Assembly (NCBI GenBank): GCA_037951105.1
Contig: JBAMJV010003069.1
Span: 12,501-76,500 of the forward strand
Source: Echinarachnius parma
Taxonomy: Eukaryota > Echinodermata > Echinoidea > Clypeasteroida > Echinarachniidae
DNA: 64,000 bases
Reading direction: 5' to 3'
Shown here: positions 32,801-44,589 of the stretch, in pieces
How positions within the stretch are numbered: the first letter of the stretch is position 1
Layout of the letters: each line of letters begins with the position of its first letter
Translations under genes and position numbers: made by a program
The notes under the pieces: generated by a model
Databases searched by the model: none
What the model was told of the DNA's origin: nothing
Seen by the model: only the letters and a program-made list of their open reading frames with translations

Positions 32801-33620
32801 CCGAGGTGGGCTCGAAATGACTATTACCCGAAGCGTAGCTGAGGGTAATAGTCATTTTGAGCCCACCGACATTGCCTATCACAATCAAGCACATTAGTTA
32901 GTTGTTTTATATCAATCATCAATATCACGGATTGCGTTCATCTTACGCAAAATAAGTAAAAATCTTTTCAATATTTCAAAATTTTGACACAAAAATCAAT
33001 CGACATTGATGAAGCCAGTTCGAGCCTCCAGAACCATGCCGCATCTCATACGCTTATTATCATTTTCTTTTTTTGTCAAAATTTACAAGCGATTTCATGA
33101 AATATTAAAGAGATTTGCACTTATTTTGTGTAAGATGAACGTAATCCGTGATAATGACGATTACCCTCAGCTACTCTTCGGGTAATAGTAATTTCGAGCC
33201 CACCTCGGTAATAGTTTGATTATCACAATAAGCCCATTTGTTAGTTGTATATTATTCATAATTTCATCTAGGTCTGATGCAAGATGAATGCATGCTATTT
33301 ACACCTTGACTCTAAAATCACAATATTCATAGTAAAGTATCTAAATATGTGGCAATTGTACAAATGTTACCTTATTCTGCATATGCAGTGGTAGGTTAAC
33401 TAAGACGTCGATGGTCACTGGTGTCACAGTGTGTGAGAATGTAGCTTCCTTCTCTTTGACGTGGATACTCTTTGCCTTATCTGATGATTCCGTTCGTTTG
33501 AATGACACTTCGATGTCTTGCAGTTTCTGCGCTGAATGCAGCCACGCCCATTCTCCGCACTCGTGAGGCAGACCAAGGAACTTCAAGCATGGGATGTTGG
33601 TCAGGAGAGGCAGCGAAGTT
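29862..33620 (-). repeat. Tandem unit 1 of the LRR-exon duplication
   Basis: It begins TTGGTCGTATAACCC, as does unit 3, and holds the TTAA MITE, a CGG-rich block, AT-rich sequence, an ACTAACGAATG foldback copy and the 3' two-thirds of an LRR exon. Compared with units 2 and 3 it has an extra ~260 bp at about 32528-32792. Homology to the other units stops inside the exon near 33610-33620. ORFs repeated in all three units (for example near 31121 and 32278) follow the repeat and are not genes. Confidence 0.85.
30231..30775 (+). mobile_element. TTAA-flanked MITE (reference copy, 545 bp)
   Basis: The ends TTAAAGGGGTAGTACAGTTT and, inverted at the right, TTAAAGGGCTAGTTTAGTTT form imperfect 25-bp terminal repeats with TTAA at each border, a piggyBac-like signature. 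A truncated relative follows at 30790-31015 and another precedes at about 29985-30215. Non-coding. Confidence 0.8.
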
Positions 33621-33739
33621 ACTAGCGTTGGGTCTTTGATGGTCACTTGCTGAAGGTTTGATAAGGTCTGGAGACCTTCAACAAGCCTGATCGGTAGGCT
33701 TGATGTCAATTGTGGCGTGTTGATCTCTATGTGTGTTAT
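33371..33739 (-). CDS. LRR-type exon, copy 1 (369 nt)
   Basis: A phase 0-0 exon of 123 codons. Acceptor CTCTCCTTTACAG; donor AAG followed by GTAACA. The first third has leucine-rich repeat spacing (LVEGLQTLSNLQQVTIKD). The rest is a conserved block with LPHECGEWAWLHSAQ and a final VLVNLPLHMQNK. From about codon 43 on it differs from copy 2 at only two residues, but the first 42 codons carry 11 replacements and the upstream intron is unrelated. As a symmetrical exon it can be added or skipped without shifting the frame. Confidence 0.85.
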
Positions 33740-34066
33740 CTGTAAAGGAGAGATATGAGAACATAAGCCCCGGGGCATCAGATAAGATGATTTGAATGAG
33801 AGCATAGAGCTTTGAAATACTACTATACACCAAGCCTTAACATAATGATAATAGCGCGAAAGGTGTCACAACGACACACTGAATATGGCATTTAAGTCTT
33901 TAAGACATTTTCAATATGTTCAAGAAGTAGTAAGTATGTACATGTATGAACTTTCGTGTTTTTTTTGGCCCAAATTGAACAAATCTATACATTGGATAGA
34001 GTGTCTTTTCCAATGAAAACGATACCAAGAACAGTAATCCGTGGGCCATTGTTAGTGTGCATTCTG
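33740..34066. other. Spacer between units 1 and 2
   Basis: Intron sequence not shared with the other units. Nothing else recognised. Confidence 0.5.
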
Positions 34067-36619
34067 CATATTTTCCTGCTGTGGAAGCTAGGTGCTGGAC
34101 ATGATGACTCTCACATCGCGATAATTATTCCCTTCTATTTTACTAAGGGGATGAGTTCGGGCTGTGTTCCATGTGAGTTCTGGATTGTCGGTTTCATGGC
34201 GGGGTTTATTCTGGACGTTATCGGGGTCTTATCGGTCTTGATTCGGTTGAATGCAAACCGAATACTCGCGCTGAATGCTGAATACAGACCGATAGAAGAC
34301 CGAATGATTTTTTATCTGACTGCTAACCCCAGTCGGGGCTCTTGTCAGTGCCCAATAAAGCGGTAAATTGTAATTTAGTTTGGTTTGGTGTCGGTTTGGC
34401 GGTGTGACTGCCGCAGCTACATAACCGACAACTTCTATAGAAAACGGGTAACATCGCACATTACAACTTAATCGGTTACAACATGAAATGATCGATCAAT
34501 GGTAATGATAGATCGATCACATATTCGCATGATCGATTGCTCATTGCTCATAGTCCCAAAATATTACAACTAATCGGATCACACTTATCTTTCTTCCTAT
34601 GCCACATATATTTTGAATCACCATACTAGCATGACTAGCCTACTCTGAGTTTTTTTTTTTAGTCATGCTTTCCCGTAATTCAAGCCACAAAGAAACACTG
34701 CTCATATATTTACAACTTGAAGGAGGTTTGAAATGAGACCACAGAAAAGTCAGAAGTTTTGATTCATTGATCAATAATTTGCATAAATTAATCATTGGGA
34801 AATAAATGGCCATATTTTTGTTTAACTCCAAGTGCCTTTGAATAAAAGTACACAACTAAGAAATGGAGAATCTACAATTACGAAGTGATCAGGTCGATCG
34901 AAGCCTCCACAAAACCCTATATAGGGGGTTAACAAATAAAAAAAACATACAGTGAATAAATGCATATGAAGAATTTATCTTATTCCGATAAAATACTACT
35001 ACTTATTCTAATAACGCTTAATCTATCCAGGGTAGCTACTTCAGTGACGAACAATATCCCTTCAGTTGGCCTTGGATACCATTGATGTTATTAGTATTAC
35101 CCATCCCTGTTCTATAATTCTGTTGAACCCACGACCCCCAATTATGAAACGCACACTCTTTCAAAAAGCCCCCCTCTTAAATGTTTTTAAAATAAAAAAC
35201 AAGCAAGAAATTAATTTTAAAACCTTTTATCGCAATACAAATATTACCTCCGAAATTTTCGGCTGTCGGATGTAAATATTTGTAATGTGATCAAGAGTTT
35301 AAAATGAATTTCTTATATACATTACCAACACAGATGAACTTTCATACAAATAAACAAACAGTTAATAATGCATACTTTATGTCTAATAAGAATTACTATA
35401 TCCCTCATACGATCGTTTTACTATTGAATTTGGCATACGATAGTTTTGGACAACACTCGCAATCACGTGACTGGGCTTGTCGGTAAAAAATAACATTAAA
35501 AGTGCGTTACGCGATTGTTAGTATACAACTAACGAATGGGCTTCTTGTGATAGTCAATATAATACCGAGGTGGGCTCGAAATGACTATTACCCGAAGCGT
35601 AGCTGAGGGTAATAGTCATTTTTAGCCCACCGAGATTGCCTATCACAATCAAGCACATTAGTTAGTTGTTTTATATCAATCATCAATATCACGGATTGCG
35701 TTCATCTTACGCAAAATAAGTAAAAATCTTTTCAATATTTCAAAATGTTGACACAAAAATCAATCGACATTGATGAAGCCAGTTCGAGCCTCCAGAACCA
35801 TGGCGCATCTAATACGCTTATTATCATTTTTTTTTTTTTTTTGTCAAAATTTACAAGCGATTTTATGAAATATTAAAGAGATTTGCACTTATTTTGTGTA
35901 AGATGAACGTAATCCGTGATAATGACGATTACCCTCAGCTACTCTTCGGGTATAGTAATTTCGAGCCCACCTCCGTAATAGTTTGATTATCACAATAAGC
36001 CCATTTGTTAGTTGTATATTATTCATAATTTCATCTAGGTCTGATGCAAGATAAATGCATGCTATTTACACCTTGACTCTAAAATCACAATATTCATAGT
36101 AAAGTATCTAAATATGTGGCAATTGTACAAATGTTACCTTATTCTGCATATGCAGTGGTAGGTTAACTAAGACGTCGATGGTCACTGGTGTCACAGTGTG
36201 TGAGAATGTAGCTTCCTTCTCTTTGACGTGGATACTCTCTGCCTTATCTGATGATTCCGTTCGTTTGAATGACACTTCGATGTCTTGCAGATTCTGCGCT
36301 GAATGCAGCCACGCCCATTCTCCGCACTCGTGAGGCAGACCAAGGAACTTCAAGCATGGGATGTTGGTCAGGAGAGGCAGCGAAGTGACGATTGTTGGGT
36401 CTGTGATGGTCACTTGCCTAATGTTTGAGAAAGACTGGAGGCCTTCGGCGAGTCTGCCCGGTAGGCTGGATGTCAAGCGCGGTGTCTTAATCTCTATACA
36501 TGTTATCTGTAAATAGTATATATATAATATCAGTATGATGGTTCTATTGTTGTTCATATTTATAACTGCATCAACACGAAGTAATTTATATTGCTAGAAT
36601 ATAATTTGGTACTCTCCCA
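34067..36619 (-). repeat. Tandem unit 2 of the LRR-exon duplication
   Basis: It starts at TATTTTCCTGCTGTGGAAGC and lacks the MITE-bearing left part found in units 1 and 3. It ends at ACTCTCCCAA, where unit 3 begins directly with TTGGTCGTATAACCC. The sequence is nearly identical to unit 3. Confidence 0.85.
36138..36506 (-). CDS. LRR-type exon, copy 2 (369 nt)
   Basis: Same phase 0-0 structure, with acceptor TATTTACAG and donor AAG followed by GTAACA. By eye it differs from copy 3 at three residues (first residue I/V, I/M in DPT-V, N/K in AQ-LQ). The reading frame and both splice sites are intact, so it should be included in the receptor's LRR region. Confidence 0.87.
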
Positions 36620-36994
36620 ATTGGTCGTATAACCCATTCTCATTTCTCCTGGATAACTCTCTGTAACCCAGACTCTGTAAAGTCTCATTCTCTCTTCTCT
36701 TCAAGACTCTGATCAGGGCTAGACGTTTGTCAAAAGAAACATACTCAAAGGGATAGTTGAGATTCGGTAAGAAAATGCAGTTTTGGTCAAACTGAATTTT
36801 AGTAACCAAAACCTGTAATATAACATAACAACCTAATAGTTATAACTCCACCATCATGACCATGCTCGAAATGAATGCAACATTACAAACGACCAAGTAA
36901 AAAAACCTCTTATCATTTTAAAATGAGCCGTCAATACTCAAGAGGGCTCTTGAATGAATTAGAATAGTGATTAGATAGTGGGATGATCAACAAC

Positions 36995-37538
36995 TTAAAG
37001 GGGTAGTACAGTTTTGGTAAGGCTGAACTTTAGTAACCAAACCTGGACAGTAACATTATAAACTAATAGTTATAACTCTACCATGCTCGAAAGGTATACC
37101 AAATTACAAACGACTAAGTAAAAAAACCCGTAATCATTCAAAAAGAGCCATTAAAACACAAGAGGGCGCTTTCTAAAAAGGCATTGGTTTCAACCATTTT
37201 TCATACAAAATTATGCATGCGATGTTTTATTGAAACAATGATTAAATAGAGAGATCATCAACAACTATTTAAAAAATGCTTTTGACAATTTTTTAAAAAG
37301 TGCAAGCATTTTTTTTATTTTTGGAAAAAACCATCTAATTATTTGGGCCTCAAATAATTATATGGTCAGATATATTTATTGATATTTCAGCCGTTTCTGG
37401 GTCGATTTTGACCAAATAAAGTTTATTCTGCCATTAAAATAGCACGTTCTCTCAAATTCGACACTCAGTTTGTCATTACCTCACAACAAAATTGTGATGA
37501 GCAGCGCCCTCTCTACCAAAACTAAACTAGCCCTTTAA
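36995..37538 (+). mobile_element. TTAA-flanked MITE inside tandem unit 3
   Basis: Duplicate of the 30231-30775 copy, carried along with the tandem duplication rather than transposed independently; flanks and interior match unit 1. Confidence 0.8.
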
Positions 37539-39876
37539 TACCATCAACAATTATAAATCATTTAACGGCTGGTTCAAAATGATCGAATTATTGAAGGACT
37601 CCACAATGATTACAAAAATGTTAATGAATATGGATATTTAAGCCGTTTCTGACCCGATTTTGATCAAATAAAGTTTATTCTGTCACTAAAATTATATGTT
37701 CTTTGACACTCGGCTTTTCATTATCTTACAAATGATTTTGTGTAGCGCCCTCTACACAAAAAACTTAACTATCCCTTTTACTTTATTATTGTTCATGCAT
37801 ATATTTTCCTGCTGTGGAAGCTGGGTGCTGGACATGATGACTCTCACATCTCGATAATTATTCCCTACTATTTTACTGAGGGGATGAGTTCGGGCTGTGT
37901 TCCATGTGAGTTCGGGATTGTCGGTTTCATGGCGGGGTTTATTCTGGACGTTATCGGGGTCTTATCGGTCTTGATTCGGTTGAATGCAAACCGAATACTC
38001 GCGCTGAATGCTGAATACAGACCGATAGAAGACCGAATGATTTTTGATCTGACTGCTAACCCCAGTCGGGGCTCTTGTCAGTGCCCAATAAAGCGGTAAA
38101 TTGTAATTTAGTTTGGTTTGGTGTCGGTTTGGCGGTGTGACTGCCGCAGCTACATAACCGACAACTTCTATAGAAAACGGGTAACATCGCACATTACAAC
38201 TTAATCGGTTACAACATGAAATGATCGATCAATGGTAATGATAGATCGATCACATGTTCGCATGATCGATTGCTCATTGCTCATAGTCCCAAAATATTAC
38301 AACTAATCGGATCACACTTATCTTTCTTCCTATGCCACATATATTTGGAATCATCATACTAACATGACTAGCCTACTCTGAGTTGATTTTTTTTTTAGTC
38401 ATGCTTTCCCGTAATTCAAGCCACAAAGAAACACTGCCCATTTATTTACAACTTGAAGGAGGTTTCGAAATGAGACCACAGAAAAGTCAGAAGTTTTTAT
38501 TCATTGATCAATAATTTGCATAAATTAATCATTGGGAAATAAATGGCCATATTTTTGTTTAACTCCAAGTGCCTTTGAATAAAAGTACATAAATAAGAAA
38601 TGGAGAATCTACAATTACGAAGTGATCAGGTCGATCGAAGCCTCCACAAAACCCTATATAGGGGGTTAACAAATAAAAAAAAACATACAGTGAATAAATG
38701 CATATGAAGAATTTATCTTATTCCGATAAAATACTACTACTTATTCTAATAACGCTTAATCTATCCAGGGTAGCTACTTCAGTGACGAACAATACCCCTT
38801 CAGTTGGCCTTGGATACCATTGATGTTATTAGTATTACCCATCCCTGTTCTATAATTCTGTTGAACCCACGACCCCCAATTATGAAACGCACACTCTTTC
38901 AAAAAGCCCCCCTCTTAAATGTTTTTAAAATAAAAAAACAAGCAAGAAATTAATTTTAAAACCTTTTATCGCAATACAAATATTACCTCCGAAATTTTCG
39001 GCTGTCGGATGTAAATATTTGTAATGTGATCAAGAGTTTAAAATGAATTTCTTATATACATTACCAACACAGATGAACTTTCATACAAATAAACAAACAG
39101 TTAATAATGCATACTTTATGTCTAATAAGAATTACTATATCCCTCATACGATCGTTTTACTATTGAATTTGGCATACGATAGTTTTGGACAACACTCGCA
39201 ATCACGTGACTGGGCTTGTCGGTAAAAAATAACATTAAAAGTGCGTTACGCGATTGTTAGTATACAACTAACGAATGGGCTTCTTGTGATAGTCAATATA
39301 ATACCGAGGTGGGCTCGAAATGACTATTACCCGAAGCGTAGCTGAGGGTAATAGTCATTTTTAGCCCACCGAGATTGCCTATCACAATCAAGCACATTAG
39401 TTAGTTGTTTTATATCAATCATCAATATCACGGATTGCGTTCATCTTACGCAAAATAAGTAAAAATCTTTTCAATATTTCAAAATTTTGACACAAAAATC
39501 AATCGACATTGATGAAGCTAGTTCGAGCCTCCAGAACCATGGCGCATCTAATACGCTTATTATCATGTTTTGTTTTTTTTTGTCAAAATTTACAAGCAAT
39601 TTTATGAAATATTAAAGAGATTTGCACTTATTTTGTGTAAGATGAACGTAATCCGTAATAATGACGATTACCCTCAGCTACTCTTCGGGTATAGTAATTT
39701 CGAGCCCACCTCCGTAATAGTTTGATTATCACAATAAGCCCATTTGTTAGTTGTATATTATTCATAATTTCATCTAGGTCTGATGCAAGATAAATGCATG
39801 CTATTTACACCTTGACTCTAAAATCACAATATTCATAGTAAAGTATCTAAATATGTGGCAATTGTACAAATGTTAC

Positions 39877-40245
39877 CTTATTCTGCATATGCAGTGGTAG
39901 GTTAACTAAGACGTCGATGGTCACTGGTGTCACAGTGTGTGAGAATGTAGCTTCCTTCTCTTTGACGTGGATACTCTCTGCCTTATCTGATGATTCCGTT
40001 CGTTTGAATGACACTTCGATGTCTTGCAGTTTCTGCGCTGAATGCAGCCACGCCCATTCACCGCACTCGTGAGGCAGACCAAGGAACTTCAAGCATGGGA
40101 TGTTGGTCAGGAGAGGCAGCGAAGTGACCATTGTTGGGTCTGTGATGGTCACTTGCCTAATGTTTGAGAAAGACTGGAGGCCTTCGGCGAGTCTGCCCGG
40201 TAGGCTGGATGTCAAGCGCGGTGTCTTAATCTCTATACATGTTAC
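39877..40245 (-). CDS. LRR-type exon, copy 3 (369 nt), first after the NACHT exon
   Basis: Phase 0-0 exon with acceptor TATTTACAG and donor AAG followed by GTAACA. The NACHT exon ends at phase 0 (CAG before GTATTT), so the two join in frame. Protein features are as in copy 2. In NLR proteins this position, C-terminal to NACHT, carries the ligand-sensing LRRs. Confidence 0.87.
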
Positions 40246-40402
40246 CTGTAAATAGTATATATATAATATCAGTATGATGGTTCTATTGTTGTTCATATTT
40301 ATAACTGCATCAACACGAAGTAATTTATATTGCTAGAATATAATTTGGTACTCTCCCAAATATGTACCAATGGCATATTATATGCCTTAGTCAGATACCG
40401 TA

Positions 40403-40914
40403 TTAAGGAATAATTGAGGTTTGGTATAGAAATACACGAAATATTTAATGTGACGTAATAAAAGACTGATTGTCATACAATTTGAATGACAGAGTTAACT
40501 TTATTGATCAAAATCGGTTCAGAAACAGCCGAAATATCAACAAAATACATCCGATTTGAATAAATGTGGGATCCCACCATCATTCAATGATTTAAGAAAT
40601 AAAATATTAAAATTACTTACATTTTTCAAAAATTTACAAATGCGGTTTTTAGATAGATGTTGATCATCTCGCTGTTTAATCATTATTTTAACCAAACATC
40701 ACATGCACAATACCAAAAAAAAAATGGTTGAAACCAATCCTTTAGATAGCGCCCTTATGTGTTTTAACTTTGAACGGCTCTTTTTGAATGATAACGTACT
40801 TTAAACTTAGTTTTTTTTTCGAGCAATGTGTAGTCGTAACTGTTAGTTTGTTATGGTATGGTGCAGGTTATGGTAAATATACGACAACTGTACAATCCCT
40901 TTAATTACATCTAG
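40403..40914 (-). mobile_element. Diverged TTAA-flanked MITE
   Basis: The right end ACAATCCCTTTAA and interior phrases (GGCTCTTTTTGAATGATAACG, GATCAAAATCGG) match the family. It is older and more diverged than the copies in the tandem units. Confidence 0.6.
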
Positions 40915-41506
40915 CCACTTGAATAGAAGGACAATGAACTCCAGACAATTGCTACATGCACTATTATACACTAAATATGATGAATAGTCCCTGAGAATTT
41001 GAGCGAAATCGGTCAAAAATTAGAAAACTATGGATCTTTGAAAAGAGCTATTTATTTGTCGAGTGACTTAAGTTAGCAACACACACTGGCAATGTTGTGG
41101 ACTACCCCTAATATGGTTTGTACACAACATTTCAATTTTGTTTAATTTTCTCAATATAAATGTTTAAACTTTGTTTGAGCTCAACATATGTTTAATGAAA
41201 TACATTGATACACATTATATCATGCTTTTGGGGAATGGAAACATGTGACTATGAAGATACCCTCTATAACCACACTGCAATTACGATGGATGGGCGAATG
41301 TATTGCCCCCTCCTAACCTTCGAGTTATCACATGTACTTGACTTGCTACATCGGCATTATTTGTATTTTCCTGGATTTGAATGTAATAGTGGTTTGAACG
41401 TGTTTGTTTGATACAAGTTTGGGTATTGCTATTATTTACTGTTTACAACGATATTTGACAAATGTTTTATTTTCTCATGTGTTTCTGCGCCTAATGAACT
41501 AAATAC
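40915..41506. other. Intron between the NACHT exon and LRR exon copy 3
   Basis: AT-rich. A short plus-strand ORF (41205-41411) has no support. Nothing else seen. Confidence 0.5.
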
Positions 41507-43083
41507 CTGTCGTTTTACTTCACTGGGAAGGGCCTTCATTCCAATAATGGTGAACAGGGTTGGTGACTTCAGAACAGCTGACCCATCCTGAAGATACTTC
41601 CCTACAAGGGATGACACGTCACCGTCGAATGTCTGTGCCTCTGTTGACAAGTCTAGGACAATGCGGAATTGTTCGCTCTTATCTAATGACTTAGTCGACA
41701 GCACTGCTTTCATGGCCTTAACGCACATATGTGTATTCGTTCCTGCGACGAAACGAAGAAGGTTTTCATATTCCCTAATTCTTCTCTCTCCCTTGAATAG
41801 CCTGTCAAGTTTTGAAAATCCTATATTCTTTACGAAGCTGCTTGTTTTGGCGTATAGATTGCAAAGGTACTTTCCTGCTGAATATTCCTGAATCGACTTA
41901 TGAAAGAATTCAATCTGACTAGCCCTTTTCTTCACAGCTGATGACCTATTCAATGAGTCTGAGACAGATTCCGAAAATAGCCCAAGATCCAACCCATCTC
42001 TTATCGCTTCGGGGAACTTTCTGAAGTCATTTTCTGTGAAGAGAAGCTTATTGCTGTCTTCTTCAAGTACATTGAGCGCAACCTCCCCAATACGGGCCAT
42101 GGTTTCCTCTAACCAGGTGTCGGTGCATCTATCTGGATACTTGTCTTGGAAGTGGCCCCAAAGGAACTTTAACATTTCGTCAAAGAGCTCCGTTTGGGTG
42201 TTAACGTTTCTCATTTGATCTTCTGCCCAGAGACAGCAGACCATCACACAGAAAAGCGGTGTAGAGGTCAGTTCGTTGATTATGTCATTGTCTTTTAAGC
42301 GCGCCTTCAACGTTTCAGCTTTTGAACCACCCTTGAAGTGCGTATCTATGTAAGCCCTGGCATATTCTTCGGAAAACCCTTCAACCTCCATTCGCGCGTA
42401 CACACTCGCTATGTCGGCATGACAAAAATAACTGGCTAAATTAGGCCTAGTTGTTACAGCGACTGTCAAACCTCTCATGTCCCTGTTCCTTAGAACGCCT
42501 CCGATACTACCTGGATTTATTGCATCTAACATGCCGCGATATTCGTCAAGGCCGTCAAGAATTATCTGGCAAATCTTTGGGTTATTTCGAAGAAAATATT
42601 CGAGGGAGTCTGGAGAAAGGTTGCTCTCGTTTGGGAGAAGTTGTGATATGATAGCCTCTGCAAGGGACTGGTTTTTGTCGACATCACGAAGTTTCACGAT
42701 AAATAGGAGCTTCACGTCTTTTAGAGGGGATTCGGGGACGCCCTTAACCCAATCATGTGCCATTTTTGCTACAGCTGTGGTCTTTCCTTTCCCCGCTGCG
42801 GCGTAAATAACTATTCGTTTTGGTAGTTCGCCTTTTACCTTAGTCCTGAAAATGTCGTTTACAGATCCATCTAGTTTTATCTTTTCATGTTCACCTATAA
42901 TTTTACCCGAACTGTCTTCCTTGTACATATTGACAACAGTATAGACATCGTTCACTTGTTCGGTGCTTTGCGAATCCCATGGTTTTATTTTCACCACACA
43001 GATCCCCGTCTTGTAGTGTTCAGCAAGCTTATGGCGACAATCAGCGACGGTGAAATGTTCAGCTATCTCCAGTTCGTCAGAGC
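41507..43083 (-). CDS. NACHT exon of an NLR-type immune receptor
   Basis: The largest exon (1577 nt): two bases completing a codon, then 525 codons. Acceptor ATTTTATCCAAAAG; donor CAG followed by GTATTT. It encodes a pre-NACHT segment with CRHKLAEHYKTG and KIKPWD, then a Walker A motif AAAGKGKTT (the first glycine is alanine), a Walker B motif IILDGLDEY, a sensor-type VTTRPNLA and a winged-helix end with FFHKSIQEYSAGKYL. These define a STAND/NACHT ATPase switch that oligomerises on activation in the cytosol. The reading frame is intact with all ATP-binding motifs. LRR exons follow in frame. The family is greatly expanded in echinoderms and amphioxus. Confidence 0.95.
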
Positions 43084-43388
43084 CTTTTGGATAAAATATG
43101 CATTGGAATAGTTATTGGAATATTGAATATTTAGTATGATATTAAAATCAAACGAGTGTATTAAACAAAAGTATTTCATAACCTTGCAACAAAATTATTT
43201 ATCAAACCCTGTTAACCAAAACTGAACTCTCCGTTTACTGGCACCACCCTCGACAATTCCTTAACGACACCCCCCCCCCCCCCCCCCCACCCCTCGACGA
43301 TTCTTCTTAGTTTTATCATTATTATTAGCATTATAATAATTATTATAATTTGTATCATTGTTCTTAAATAACAGTTTTTATCACTCAC
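43084..43388. other. Intron with poly-C tract
   Basis: 305-bp intron holding a C-run of about 20 at 43269-43288. No gene. Confidence 0.6.
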
Positions 43389-43432
43389 CGGGCTGAGGAG
43401 ACTGCCCACTTCCTGCCGGTTGTGCTGCTCCG
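43389..43432 (-). CDS. 44-nt linker microexon of the receptor gene
   Basis: Acceptor TTCTTTCAG and consensus donor GTGAGTGA bound it exactly. With the phases of its neighbours it encodes a Gly/Pro/Gln/Ser linker, GAAQPAGSGQSPQPG, between the Val/Asn-rich exon and the NACHT exon. Such a flexible linker would suit a tether between an N-terminal signalling motif and the NACHT module. Confidence 0.8.
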
Positions 43433-44031
43433 CTGAAAGAACAAATACGTATCGTTGAATAAGTACAATGCAAGTGGTAACTGTTTGATCCGTTTTACAT
43501 TCTACTTAGATATAATTAGACAAGCTGAGGAAGTTCTTTGCGAATTATATGCACACTATGCTCTACCTGTGTATAAGAGTTTAGGGGAGATGCATTTTCC
43601 TGAAAAGTCAAATGTGTGTGCGTTTCCGTTAGAGCTGTTCTTGTGAAACATAACATATTTAGCAGAACGTTCTGAAAAGGCAGCATACACGATTTCGCTG
43701 TACTCTTTCAATAAATCTGTTGAAATGCTTACGTGTTTGTTCTGTTGTTGTTATTGATGTTATGAACAGATGAATGGGACTTTTTTGCAGGTGGTGGGGG
43801 AGGGGTAGCATTCCCTGCGATTTGTTAACACAATCATCATGACATCTTACTCTATGTATACAAACTCCATCTTTATAATGATCATGATATGACATACCAC
43901 AAAGAAAGATTGTTTATGCAACAATCCGTACACATGAATGATCACAGTGTGATTATGAATATCATTTTATGAGCGTTTGAAACATCATGTTTGGATACTC
44001 TTGTAACGGCACACACAAATATCACGTATAC

Positions 44032-44140
44032 CTTGTTGTAGACGTGACCACTTGTCCCTGTACGTTCACATTGCCTTGAACATGACCAGTAATGGTAACG
44101 TTGACATTGGCGCCTGTTTGTTGAACATCGACATTTTGTC
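44032..44140 (-). CDS. Val/Asn-rich repeat exon of the receptor gene (109 nt)
   Basis: Acceptor TTTCTTTGCTATGCAG; donor AAG followed by GTATACG. It starts at phase 1 and ends at phase 2, which joins the neighbours perfectly. The 35-odd residues are alternating Val/Asn/Gln/Gly/Thr (NVDVQQTGANVNV, then TITGHVQGNVNVQG). No Death, CARD or TIR domain is present. The pattern suggests beta-strand stacking and loosely recalls RHIM-type amyloid signalling motifs, but the exact Q-x-G-x-x-N spacing of a RHIM is not met. This is where an NLR would carry its effector domain. Confidence 0.8.
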
Positions 44141-44589
44141 CTGCATAGCAAAGAAAAGAGCAAATAGATATTTGCAATATTAAACAATTATATGCACTTG
44201 ATTCTTTAGTAGATTCATCTGATAGAGACATTGGTAGATAATTTAGTTTTCACACAATCAACTTACAAATCAAAATACAAAGTTGCTAGTTTGAAATGAA
44301 CATTTTACAAATCTAATTCTGTACTTTGTTGTAACAACAAACTGTCCTATATATGGTCGATTCCAACTTAAAGTGTACACGGCCAGATGTTTAGGTTAAA
44401 ACTTTAAATTACTTTAATTGTTAAATCTGTTTGCACACGTTAAGTAGATATGTCAACCACAACCAGACAAACAGTGCCCTCACTTATCTTTCCGAACGGC
44501 CAAGTAATGGCCTGGAAAAGTTAATGGTATATTTTCTAACGTTGCCTATGAATAAGATTCATTACTTAGAAAATGTGATTATGAAAAGC

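Larger units (their letters stand above)
36620..40360 (-). repeat. Tandem unit 3 of the LRR-exon duplication
   Basis: It contains the full-length arrangement including the MITE copy at 36995-37538, and ends at ACTCTCCCAAATATG. Very high similarity to units 1 and 2 implies recent unequal crossing-over. Confidence 0.85.
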
